NCBI GenBank assembly: GCA_945878705.1
Contig: CAMCUE010000030.1
Coordinates: 1 to 9,464, forward strand
Origin: Ferrithrix thermotolerans DSM 19514
GTDB taxonomy: Bacteria > Actinomycetota > Acidimicrobiia > Acidimicrobiales > Ilumatobacteraceae
Direction of reading: 5' to 3'
Length of the DNA: 9,464 nt
Shown here piece after piece: positions 1 through 6,940 of the stretch. Below the pieces are notes generated by a model. That model ran no database searches, was not told where the DNA came from, and saw only the letters and a list, made by a program, of their open reading frames with translations. Every line of letters starts with the position of its first letter. Positions within the stretch are counted from its first letter, which is position 1. A program made the position numbers and the translations under genes.

Positions 1-60
1 CACATATTCTTTTGGTGAAAGATCAACCCAATCAACAGGTAGTGGCTTTCTTTCACGCAT
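1..60 (-). CDS. Possible 5' end of an unidentified gene, cut by the window edge
   Basis: An open frame starts with ATG at 58-60 on the minus strand and runs off the window after 20 codons (MRERKPLPVDWVDLSPKEYV). A good ribosome binding site, AGGG, ends five bases before the ATG (66-69 on the plus strand). The start lies 24 bases past the encoded CCA of the tRNA-Thr gene and on the same strand, so it could be read from the same transcript or from a promoter inside the tRNA region. I do not recognise the peptide, and no function can be given from 20 residues. It could be a chance frame; the binding site and the lack of stops are the only support. Confidence 0.4.
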   Translation of the reverse strand, partial: MRERKPLPVDWVDLSPKEYV

Positions 61-84
61 AACTGCCCTGCAATATATATCAAA

Positions 85-159
85 TGGAGCCCGAGGCGGG
101 AATTGGACCCGCGACCTACGCATTACGAGTGCGTTGCTCTACCACTGAGCTACCCGGGC
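85..159 (-). tRNA. tRNA-Thr (anticodon CGT)
   Basis: The minus strand folds into a complete 72-nucleotide cloverleaf followed by an encoded CCA (85-87). The 7-bp acceptor stem pairs GCCCGGG (153-159) with CTCGGGC (89-95) with one G-U. The D stem is GCTC/GAGC, the anticodon stem ACGCA/TGCGT, and the T stem GCGGG/CCCGC with loop TCCAATT. The loop CTCGTAA puts anticodon CGT at 125-127, which reads ACG threonine codons. The discriminator base is U (88). The gene lies 36 bases after the holB stop on the same strand, so it may be transcribed by readthrough from the topA-tmk-holB unit. I see no separate promoter or terminator. Confidence 0.96.
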
Positions 160-195
160 GTGCGGCTCAACTCTACACACCAAAATCAAATATCG

Positions 196-1278
196 TCAGC
201 CGACCAGTGAGGCGTTGGTGCGTGAGACGACGCTCAATGGTGGACACTTAAGCAGCAGTGCATGTAGAGCAAGAATCTCGTTGGTATTTAGACCTAGTGA
301 CGAAATTGTTTTATGAATTAATTTAATTGCCGAAATAATTTCTTCACCGTCTGAAATCTCTGGGTGCGCGCAAAGCAAGTCGCCGTATGTTTTTGCAAAC
401 AACGCCAGACCACTACGAAGTTCATCAGTTCTAAGTTTTCGAAGCTCGCGCTTGTGCCTGTCTGTGAGATTTTTGCGCCCGCTGCCGCGCTCGCCAGTTA
501 AAAGAACGCGATCTTCAAGTTCTTCTATTTCACGCTCTTGGCGAATTGCAAGTGCGCCAGTGGCATTATCAATTTGCTCCATCAGATCGGAAACTATTTT
601 GACAACAGCTGCGCCCGTGCCATCAAGCCGCATCGCGATATTTGCAAATGACTCTTGCCTTCGCGACAAGTGGCTGTCAGTAACGAGAAGTCTTGCTCTA
701 TCTAGATTGCCCTGACTTGCTTTTGCGACCGTCAAAGCCGTATCTGGAAATACACCTTGATTAATTAGGCTCGTGGCAACATCGTTGTCAGTCAACCGAG
801 AAAAATTAATAGTTACACAACGCGAATTGATTGTTGTCAATGACGGAACAAGTTGATCAGCGAGAAGAATGAAAATAATTTGATTGGCGGGTTCTTCAAT
901 TGTTTTTAGAAGTCGAACTGCAGCAGTATCACGCATTAAATGCACTTCGTGAATAATTATTACTTTCAATTTTGCTTCAAGTGGAGTGGTAGACGACTGA
1001 ACGACGATGTTTTCGGCTTCTGCTGTGTCTACTGCAGCACCAACACGATATATTTCGCTGACATCCGCAAACTCGCCGCGCATAATTAAATTTGCTTCTC
1101 GCGAACTGTCGTCGTCGGTGCCAGTTATCAGAGTCGTTGCAAAAGCTCGGGCAGCATCTTCTTTTCCACAACCTTCAGGCCCAACAAAAAGAAAAGACTG
1201 GACACTAGTTGTGGCGAGCTGTTTTAATCTTTCAACCGCGCGATCTTGACCAATTATTCGTTGCCATACAGAATTCAT
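196..1278 (-). CDS. holB: DNA polymerase III subunit delta-prime (clamp loader)
   Basis: This is the delta-prime subunit of the replicative clamp loader, an AAA+-fold protein that helps load the sliding clamp. In the 360 residues I see a P-loop-like GPEGCGK at 33-39, followed by Glu instead of Thr/Ser, and the SRC motif (residues 152-154, in INSRC) typical of clamp-loader subunits. The region HEVHLM at 110-115 sits where Walker B would be, and KTIEEP at 125-130 matches the family. The cysteine cluster that usually forms a zinc module after the P-loop is absent: residues 45-80 contain no Cys. The C-terminal collar region (about 210-345) is helical, with a charged stretch at 245-290. ATG (1276-1278) overlaps the tmk stop by one base (TAATG), so translation is probably coupled. 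It is the last protein gene of the topA-tmk-holB unit. Assignment is firm; loss of ATPase activity is inferred, as in other delta-prime proteins. Confidence 0.93.
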   Translation of the reverse strand: MNSVWQRIIGQDRAVERLKQLATTSVQSFLFVGPEGCGKEDAARAFATTLITGTDDDSSREANLIMRGEFADVSEIYRVGAAVDTAEAENIVVQSSTTPLEAKLKVIIIHEVHLMRDTAAVRLLKTIEEPANQIIFILLADQLVPSLTTINSRCVTINFSRLTDNDVATSLINQGVFPDTALTVAKASQGNLDRARLLVTDSHLSRRQESFANIAMRLDGTGAAVVKIVSDLMEQIDNATGALAIRQEREIEELEDRVLLTGERGSGRKNLTDRHKRELRKLRTDELRSGLALFAKTYGDLLCAHPEISDGEEIISAIKLIHKTISSLGLNTNEILALHALLLKCPPLSVVSRTNASLVG

Positions 1279-1886
1279 TAGATCCCGAGTCGTTCAAGTA
1301 ATTTTTTAGAAATAATTTTTTCTAGCTCATCTTTTGGTGGCGTTCCATCAATGATTATCCAACGCTGTGGATCGTCAGCGGCCATGGCGCGAAACCCGGC
1401 ATCAATCCGCTCAAAAAAAGCACTATCTTCGCGCTCGAATCTATCTAGCTCGCGTTTTTTAAGTCGCTCAATCAATATTTCAAGAGGCACATCTATATAT
1501 ATGACAAGATCTGGCCACAAACCGTCAATTGCCCAGTTGTTCAGGCGCTTCAATTCAGCAAGATCCTGTTGTCTGCCGTAGCCCTGGTAGGCAAGCGACG
1601 AATATACGCTGCGGTCGCTGACCACATGTTGTCCGCGGGCAAGTGCTGGAGCAATCAATTCAGAAATATGTTGCGCCCGATCTGCTGCCATCAACAGTGC
1701 TTCGGTGCGCGGTGACAGATTTGTGTTCGTCGGATCAATCAAAATGTTTCGCAACATTGATCCGATAGCGGTGCCACCTGGCTCGCGAGTCATTACGGCA
1801 TTAAGTCGGGTGGCCAATCTTTTGACATGCGTGCTTTTTCCGCAACCCTCAAGGCCCTCGAACGCGATGTATTTAGCCAAACTCAC
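1278..1886 (-). CDS. tmk: Thymidylate kinase (dTMP kinase)
   Basis: The enzyme phosphorylates dTMP to dTDP with ATP in the cytosolic dTTP pathway. At 202 residues it has the usual length. Motifs in order are the P-loop FEGLEGCGKST (9-19), the dTMP-binding REPGG (34-38), DRSVYSSLAYQG (91-102) in the place of the family DR(Y/S/H) motif, and an Arg-rich LID segment (about 141-153, RLKKRELDRF) before a conserved-type acidic turn. The start is GTG at 1884-1886, placed by the N-terminus MSLAKYIAFEG, which matches the expected distance to the P-loop; a weak AGGG lies about six bases upstream. It follows topA by 40 bases on the same strand and its TAA stop shares one base with the holB ATG. The topA-tmk-holB order is known from Streptomyces and suggests a shared replication-related transcript. 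Confidence 0.96.
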   Translation of the reverse strand: MSLAKYIAFEGLEGCGKSTHVKRLATRLNAVMTREPGGTAIGSMLRNILIDPTNTNLSPRTEALLMAADRAQHISELIAPALARGQHVVSDRSVYSSLAYQGYGRQQDLAELKRLNNWAIDGLWPDLVIYIDVPLEILIERLKKRELDRFEREDSAFFERIDAGFRAMAADDPQRWIIIDGTPPKDELEKIISKKLLERLGI

Positions 1887-1926
1887 ACTGCAACCCTAGA
1901 GGGGCTATGTTCACGGTCGGGGTGTT

Positions 1927-4668
1927 CTAGCCAGCGGTTGGGATGTCAGCAGTCTCGGCGGACTGTGTTTCTGCTGGTTTTTCTTCAGCTTTTGCTACGA
2001 CTTTTTTTGCCACTTTTTTCGTGGTTTTTTTAGCGGCCTTTTTGACAGTTTTTTTCGGCGCCTTTTCTAATGTGGATTTCGCTACTTTTTTTGCGACAGC
2101 CTTTTTAGGTTTCGCGGCCTTTTTTGTTCTCTTTTTACTAGGGCCATTTGTCGCTGTGTAGTCACGACGAATTGCCAACAACTCGAAAGCGCGCTCAGGT
2201 GTCACAAACTCGATTCGGTCACCACGAGTCAGACTGGCATTTGTCTCACCGTCTGTCACATATGTACCAAATTTTCCGTCTTTGGCAACAACAGGTCGAT
2301 TACTGACCGGGTCAACTCCGAATTCTTTTAATGGTGGCTTCGCAGGACCTCGGCGCCCGAAGACTCGTGGTTCTGCGAGTTTTGCCAAAGCAGCCTCAAT
2401 CGTTATTGAAAAAATTTGATCTTCGCTTTCAAGAGTGCGACTGTCTTTGCCCTTGCTGATGTACGGGCCATAGCGACCATTTTGCGATGTAATTATTTCG
2501 CCATCAGTTGGATCAGCGCCAACTGTTCTCGGTAATGAAAGAAGTTGCAACGCTTCAACCATCGTCACATTTTCAATTGCCATCGTCTTAAACAGCGAAA
2601 CCATTTTTGGTTTCTCTAAATCTGGAGGAAGATTCTCAAGTGTTCCCCACTGAACATACGGCCCGTAGCGACCAGTTTTGAGAAAAACTTCGAGTCCGTC
2701 AAGTTCACCAATCGGATCAACATATTTTGGAGCCGCCAACAACGCCACAGCAATTTCAACATTCAATTCGTCGGGTGTCATCGTCTCTGGAACCGATGCG
2801 GTGTTGTCTCCGCACCGTACATACGGGCCGAATTTTCCGGGGCGCAAAACTATTTCTTCGCCAGTTGTTGGGTGCATGCCAACTGGAAATGCATTTAAAG
2901 CAGCGGCATCGATGTTGGCAATGTTGTGCTCAACGAGTGGCTTTAGTCCAGGTAGTTCTTTTCCGTTGCCATAATAAAATTCGCCGAGCCAAACTTCTTT
3001 GACTCGCAGACCTTGCGAGATTTCGTCCAACTCTTCTTCAACAGTTGCAGTGAACTTATAATCAACGAGTTCGGTGAAGTGATTTTTCATCAGACGAACA
3101 ACCGCAAAGGCTGTCCAAGACGGGACGATGGCCTGGCCTTTTTTCCAGACATAGCCACGATTAAGAATCGTGCCGAGAATTGCTGCGTAAGTACTTGGTC
3201 TTCCGATACCAAGCTCTTCGAGTTTCTTGACAAGAGTTGGCTCGGTGTACCTGGCAGGTGGCGAAGTCATGTGCCCATCGGCTGTGTATTTATCAATTTG
3301 AATTTTGTCGCCGACTTTCATCACTGGAAGTAGCGCTTCTTTTTCTTCAGAGTCTGTTTCTTCTTCAACTTCTTGATATGCCTGGCGGTAGCCGGCAAAG
3401 TTTATGGTTGTACCACTTGTAGAAAATTCGCAGTCTGTTTGCGGCGTGCACATTGCTGTCGCGCCTAGTTTGACGGTGACGGTGACCCCGGTTGCATCTG
3501 CCATTTGCGAAGCGAGTGTTCGCTGCCAAATAATTTTGTAAAGAGCAAGTTCGCGAGCGTTTACATCACCAGCAATTATTTCTGGACTTCGCAGTGGAAG
3601 TGTTGGCCGAATTGCTTCGTGAGCCTCTTGAGCATTTTTGACTTTTGATTTATAAACGCGAGGCTCGGAAGACAAAAATTCTTGTCCAAAACTAGTTGTG
3701 ATTTCTGTTCTCACTGCCGACAAAGCGTCATCGGCGAGGATCACATTGTCGGTGCGCATATAGGTGATAAAACCACCTTCGTATAGCCCTTGCGCGAGAC
3801 GCATTACTTCGCTCGCGGTTATCCGCAACTTATTGCCACCCTCTTGTTGCAGAGTGCTAGTCATAAACGGGGCACGAGGTGATTTGCGATATGGACGATC
3901 TTCGACACTGCGGACTGTCAGGTCTATGGCTGCCAGGCCGCTAACTAAATCGGTCGCTCGTGCTTCGGTAACAACTACGACGCCATCTTTGACAACTCCG
4001 AGTGAGTCGAAATCTTTACCCATTGCAATTCTGCTGCCATCGACAGATTGCAAACTTGCAGTAAATATAGGTGTAGTTGCACTGGTGGCTTCGAGGTCCC
4101 AATAACTGGCGGCAACATGAGCCATTCGTTCTTCTTCGCGTTCGACAACCAAACGAATTGATGGGCTTTGCACGCGACCGGCTGACAATCCACGATTTAC
4201 TTTGCGCCACAAAATCGGTGAAACCTCGTATCCGTAGAGGCGATCTAATATTCTTCGCGCTTCTGCGGCATCCACCAGTTTGTAGTCAATATCCCGGGTG
4301 TGTTCAAGGGCTTCGCTGATCGCTGTTTTCGTAATTTCGTGAAACACCATCCGTTTGACGGGAACTTTTGGTTTGAGATACTCCATTAGGTGGGCAGCAA
4401 TGGCTTCACCTTCACGGTCTTCGTCGGTTGCTAGATAAAGTTCGTCAGCATTTTTTAGAAGCGCTTTGAGTTCTTTAATAATTTGCTCGCCACGTTCAGT
4501 AAGTTCGTAGTTTGGCTTGAAAGAATTCTCGACATCAACCGATAATCCTTTACTTGGAAGATCTGCGATGTGACCGACAGATGCGCGCACATCAAATCCG
4601 TCGCCAAGAAATTTGGAGATAGTTTTCGCCTTTGCTGGCGATTCAACTATTACGAGAGCGTTAGGCAT
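1927..4668 (-). CDS. topA: DNA topoisomerase I (type IA)
   Basis: The enzyme relaxes negative supercoils by single-strand passage. The 913 residues include a TOPRIM domain at the N-terminus with E9 in VIVESPAKA and the DxDxE triad D82, D84, E86 in TDEDREGEA. The nucleophile is Y303 in GGFITYMRTDN, followed by HEAIRPT (350-356) and GIGRPSTYAAI (487-497). There are no zinc fingers; instead four Gly-rich repeats of the GRYGPYV kind sit near 611, 666, 731 and 798, as in actinobacterial TopA. Residues 843-893 are a Lys/Ala/Val-rich basic tail, which in mycobacterial TopA supports DNA binding and processivity. One oddity is Asn308 where the active-site motif usually reads TDS. ATG at 4666-4668 starts MPNALVIVES, the standard N-terminus. 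It heads the topA-tmk-holB unit and faces away from rsgA. Confidence 0.97.
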   Translation of the reverse strand: MPNALVIVESPAKAKTISKFLGDGFDVRASVGHIADLPSKGLSVDVENSFKPNYELTERGEQIIKELKALLKNADELYLATDEDREGEAIAAHLMEYLKPKVPVKRMVFHEITKTAISEALEHTRDIDYKLVDAAEARRILDRLYGYEVSPILWRKVNRGLSAGRVQSPSIRLVVEREEERMAHVAASYWDLEATSATTPIFTASLQSVDGSRIAMGKDFDSLGVVKDGVVVVTEARATDLVSGLAAIDLTVRSVEDRPYRKSPRAPFMTSTLQQEGGNKLRITASEVMRLAQGLYEGGFITYMRTDNVILADDALSAVRTEITTSFGQEFLSSEPRVYKSKVKNAQEAHEAIRPTLPLRSPEIIAGDVNARELALYKIIWQRTLASQMADATGVTVTVKLGATAMCTPQTDCEFSTSGTTINFAGYRQAYQEVEEETDSEEKEALLPVMKVGDKIQIDKYTADGHMTSPPARYTEPTLVKKLEELGIGRPSTYAAILGTILNRGYVWKKGQAIVPSWTAFAVVRLMKNHFTELVDYKFTATVEEELDEISQGLRVKEVWLGEFYYGNGKELPGLKPLVEHNIANIDAAALNAFPVGMHPTTGEEIVLRPGKFGPYVRCGDNTASVPETMTPDELNVEIAVALLAAPKYVDPIGELDGLEVFLKTGRYGPYVQWGTLENLPPDLEKPKMVSLFKTMAIENVTMVEALQLLSLPRTVGADPTDGEIITSQNGRYGPYISKGKDSRTLESEDQIFSITIEAALAKLAEPRVFGRRGPAKPPLKEFGVDPVSNRPVVAKDGKFGTYVTDGETNASLTRGDRIEFVTPERAFELLAIRRDYTATNGPSKKRTKKAAKPKKAVAKKVAKSTLEKAPKKTVKKAAKKTTKKVAKKVVAKAEEKPAETQSAETADIPTAG

Positions 4669-4676
4669 ATTGTTTC

Positions 4677-4706
4677 ATCGTGTGGGGTCAAGTATGGGCG
4701 TGTCAA
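4677..4706 (-). promoter_or_regulatory. Candidate promoter of topA
   Basis: On the minus strand TTGACA (plus 4701-4706) is a perfect -35 hexamer. Eighteen bases later is CACGAT (plus 4677-4682), which matches the -10 consensus at only three of six positions. The predicted start of transcription would be near 4670, almost at the topA ATG (4668), so the message would be leaderless or nearly so. That is common in actinobacteria, but here it rests on a weak -10. No Shine-Dalgarno sequence precedes the topA ATG, which fits a leaderless message. The spacer 4669-4763 must also hold the rsgA promoter; only an isolated TATAGG (4733-4738) on the plus strand suggests one. Confidence 0.3.
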
Positions 4707-4763
4707 GGATATCTGCTTTAGTTCAAATGCACTATAGGTTGCTTCGGTAGCGTAAATGATGAC

Positions 4764-5783
4764 ATGCGACACAATTTGCAAGCACTCGGATGGAATCAAG
4801 CATTTGAAGTTGCAGCAAAAAATATTGATCCGTCTTTTATAATCGGTCGCGTTAGCCGACTAGATCGGGGATGGAGCACTATCAAGACGAGCGCAACATC
4901 GAACCCAGTTGACATGATTAGGGTTAGAAATATCGGCGCGGACATTGCCGTTGGTGATTGGGTCGCTGTCGCTCCAGATCTCGATCGGATAGATCATGTG
5001 TTGCCAAGATACTCGGCACTGATTCGTCGAGCATCATCTGATGCAATTCGCGCCGAGCAACATGCTGTTGCAGCAAACATTGACACAGTATTTATAGTTC
5101 ATGCGGCAACAAACGATTCAAATGAGCGAAGAGTTGAGCGCGAATTAGTTTTGGCATTTGATAGTGGGGCGACACCAGTTTTGGTTTTAACTAAAAATGA
5201 TTTATTAGCAGCACCAGAACATATCGCCGCGTTGCGCGATGTCGCACGAGTTTGTGGAATTGCCTGCCATGTGGTGAGTGGATTAACTGGAGAAGGATTA
5301 GATGAGTTGGCCGAATATGCAACAGACCACCAGACAGTTGCGGTGCTTGGCGCCAGTGGCGTCGGCAAGTCGACACTTGTAAATCGACTTGTCGGAGATT
5401 CAAAACAGCAAGTAGGAGAAGTTCGACAAGGCGACCAACGAGGAAGGCATACGACAGTGGCTGCTGACCTAGTTGTGTTACCCAATGGCGGTTGGTTGAT
5501 TGACACACCAGGCTTGCGCGCACTCAATTTATGGACGAGTGGCAGAGGAATCGAGCGGGCCTTTGCCGATATTTTCTTGCTTGCCGAAGACTGCAAATTT
5601 CGTGATTGTAAACACCAAGACGAACCGGGTTGTGCAGTTCGCGTGGCGATTGGTCGTGGCGAACTTTCTGTTGAGCGTCTTGAAAGCATGGGACGATTAG
5701 TTGCCGAAGAACTTGCGCTTGAAGAAGAACAAAAAGTTCGAGTAAGAATGTCGAATCGTAAAGGCATGCGCAAACTGAACTAG
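4764..5783 (+). CDS. rsgA: Ribosome small-subunit-dependent GTPase A
   Basis: RsgA is a circularly permuted GTPase that binds the 30S subunit and acts as a late assembly checkpoint. In 339 residues the order is an OB-fold region (about 25-90), then G4 TKND (143-146), G5 SGLTGEG (172-178), the P-loop GASGVGKST (196-204), the G2 threonine in HTT (229-231) and G3 DTPG (247-250). A C-terminal zinc knuckle has C277, C282, H284 and C290 (C-x4-C-x-H-x5-C). The G4-G5-G1-G2-G3 order is diagnostic. The start is ATG at 4764, the only in-frame candidate before the OB fold; two ATGs at 4756 and 4759 are in another frame. No Shine-Dalgarno is visible. It is divergent from topA, and its TAG (5781-5783) overlaps the stop of the convergent tadE gene within CTAG. 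Confidence 0.96.
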   Translation: MRHNLQALGWNQAFEVAAKNIDPSFIIGRVSRLDRGWSTIKTSATSNPVDMIRVRNIGADIAVGDWVAVAPDLDRIDHVLPRYSALIRRASSDAIRAEQHAVAANIDTVFIVHAATNDSNERRVERELVLAFDSGATPVLVLTKNDLLAAPEHIAALRDVARVCGIACHVVSGLTGEGLDELAEYATDHQTVAVLGASGVGKSTLVNRLVGDSKQQVGEVRQGDQRGRHTTVAADLVVLPNGGWLIDTPGLRALNLWTSGRGIERAFADIFLLAEDCKFRDCKHQDEPGCAVRVAIGRGELSVERLESMGRLVAEELALEEEQKVRVRMSNRKGMRKLN

Positions 5784-6199
5784 CTAATTAATTCGCGGGG
5801 CATAGAGACGCTTGCATGCAAAGTTAGATCATTGATCAACTTGCCAATTATCGGAAGGCTAATTTGACGTTGGTAGTTAAGTGTGACGCGGGCGAGTGTC
5901 TCGTTAAGTTCAACTTCAATATCTATATTTTCAAGCGTGATTGAATTTGCTACCGCACTAACTGCAACCTGATTTGCGTTTTCGCTCGTGATATCACCGA
6001 GTGAAATGGCACGAGCAGCGGTTCGGGCAGCGTGACCGAGAGCAAGTTGATCATTGGCGACACTGCCGACTTGAACAATCGCCATTGAAAATAAAAACAA
6101 GAACGGTAGTACAAGCGCAAACTCAACTGTTGCTTGACCAGGATCAGCAGTGCAGAGGTTCGGATCTCGTTTCAAGTTGAAACTTCTAGCCGACAGCAT
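5780..6199 (-). CDS. TadE-like pseudopilin
   Basis: A small membrane-anchored Tad component, probably a minor pilin. From ATG at 6197-6199 it has 139 residues. The type III prepilin motif is G21|QATVEF: Gly at -1, Glu at +5 (E26) and Phe at +6, followed by a hydrophobic helix (about 27-48). After the helix comes AARTAARAIS, the Ala/Arg-rich stretch typical of TadE proteins, and a beta-rich C-terminal part. The start is uncertain. The longest frame begins at 6268 but would overlap the pilin gene by 83 bases. ATG at 6199 overlaps it by 14 bases; TTG at 6173-6175, ten bases after the pilin stop and preceded by AGAAG, would give 131 residues. It is the last gene of the Tad operon and converges on rsgA. 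The TadE family call is good; its cellular role is inferred. Confidence 0.85.
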   Translation of the reverse strand: MLSARSFNLKRDPNLCTADPGQATVEFALVLPFLFLFSMAIVQVGSVANDQLALGHAARTAARAISLGDITSENANQVAVSAVANSITLENIDIEVELNETLARVTLNYQRQISLPIIGKLINDLTLHASVSMPRELIS

Positions 6200-6371
6200 C
6201 TGTGCGATCAAATATTCCTGAGAGGACAGTATCAAAAAGTTCTCCGATTCGTCCTGCACCACCACCATCTGTTGCCCAAGAAATTACTAATAGTGCAATC
6301 ACTGCGGCCCCTAGTAACACAAGTGCATATTCGGTTGTGGCTTGACCACAATCATTTCGGAATTTGAACAT
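6186..6371 (-). CDS. Flp-type small pilin (DUF4244-like)
   Basis: A 61-residue prepilin that would be the main subunit of the Tad pilus. A short basic leader (MFKFRNDCG) ends at G9, followed by QATTEYALVL: Glu at +5 and Tyr at +6, the Flp signature cut by a TadV/CpaA-type prepilin peptidase. A single hydrophobic helix follows (about 15-33), and then a Gly-rich turn and a short amphipathic tail. Size and layout match Flp pilins and the small DUF4244 proteins in the same position of actinobacterial Tad loci (for example Rv3656c). The ATG at 6369-6371 lies 14 bases after the tadC stop, with GAAAG eight bases upstream as a weak binding site. The TAG at 6186-6188 lies inside the possible start region of tadE. 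Its short length makes DUF4244 versus Flp a matter of naming. Confidence 0.88.
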   Translation of the reverse strand: MFKFRNDCGQATTEYALVLLGAAVIALLVISWATDGGGAGRIGELFDTVLSGIFDRTDAVG

Positions 6372-6385
6372 CAGGATCGCTTTCT

Positions 6386-6940
6386 TTAGAAGAGTTGACC
6401 GGAAACAACGGTGAGAGAATTAACTAACAGTGGAACCATCGCCAACAACACGAATGACGGCAAGATGCAGCAAGTAAGTGGAAACAATAATTTCACTGGC
6501 AACTGGCGGGCAGCAACGTCTTGCATTCTTTGGCGCTCGAGATGAGCGTGATATGCGAGTTGATCAAGAACCGAAGTGATTGGTAGTCCATCGCGATCGG
6601 CACTGAGCAGGATGTCACAAAGTGGATAGACACCTGTGCCGAGATCTATACGAAGTGTTTGAATTACATCAGCAAAACGGGAACCACTTAGAAGTTGAGT
6701 ATGCGCCTGGATTAAAGGTTTGTATAAATCTTTGTGTGCCCAATAATGAAGTTGTGCAACTGCTGTTGCTGGGCCGTGTCCCGCGCGAATAAGTACAAGC
6801 AGAATGTCAAGTAACTCTGGAATGTGAGCACTGATGTTTGGTTTCCTGGCTAGTTTCGCAGTTAGTTTCGCAGTTAGTTTCTTGCGTCCCCTAAAAACTA
6901 ATCCGCCAACTATGGCTGCCAAAACACAAAGCGAAATCAT
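6386..6940 (-). CDS. tadC: TadC-like platform protein (type II secretion F domain)
   Basis: One of the two inner-membrane platform proteins on which the TadA motor acts. I take ATG at 6938-6940, giving 184 residues, because it overlaps the TadB TGA in an ATGA and is preceded by AGG seven bases upstream. A longer frame opening at 7105 would add 55 residues with no domain and run 169 bases into tadB. A transmembrane helix lies at about 2-17, a basic linker at 18-34, a cytosolic T2SSF helical domain at about 36-145 and a terminal hydrophobic segment at about 148-178. The linker contains KLTAKLTAKLA, encoded by a 12-base tandem repeat. TadC proteins with one platform domain normally pair with TadB, which lies directly upstream here. 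The B versus C assignment rests on gene order. Confidence 0.85.
   Translation of the reverse strand: MISLCVLAAIVGGLVFRGRKKLTAKLTAKLARKPNISAHIPELLDILLVLIRAGHGPATAVAQLHYWAHKDLYKPLIQAHTQLLSGSRFADVIQTLRIDLGTGVYPLCDILLSADRDGLPITSVLDQLAYHAHLERQRMQDVAARQLPVKLLFPLTCCILPSFVLLAMVPLLVNSLTVVSGQLF
6851..6881. repeat. 12-base tandem repeat inside tadC
   Basis: The unit TAGTTTCGCAGT occurs at 6851-6862 and 6863-6874 and continues with seven more bases (6875-6881), all exact. On the coding minus strand it encodes repeated K-L-T-A in the basic linker just after the first membrane helix of TadC. Because the unit is a multiple of three, gain or loss of a copy keeps the frame. Confidence 0.9.

Noticed and set aside
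1943..2161. A 72-residue hydrophobic plus-strand frame rich in Phe and Ala that looks like a membrane peptide
   Set aside because: It is the antisense reading of the Lys/Ala-rich tail of TopA (AAA/AAG codons read as TTT/CTT), so the hydrophobic look is a by-product.
5099..5773. A 224-residue minus-strand frame
   Set aside because: It lies fully antisense to rsgA, whose GTPase motifs are all intact, and its translation is Ser/Arg/Thr-rich with no motif.
5784..5830. Terminator between rsgA and tadE
   Set aside because: AATTAATT and nearby bases do not form a stable hairpin with a T run, and the region is tadE coding sequence.
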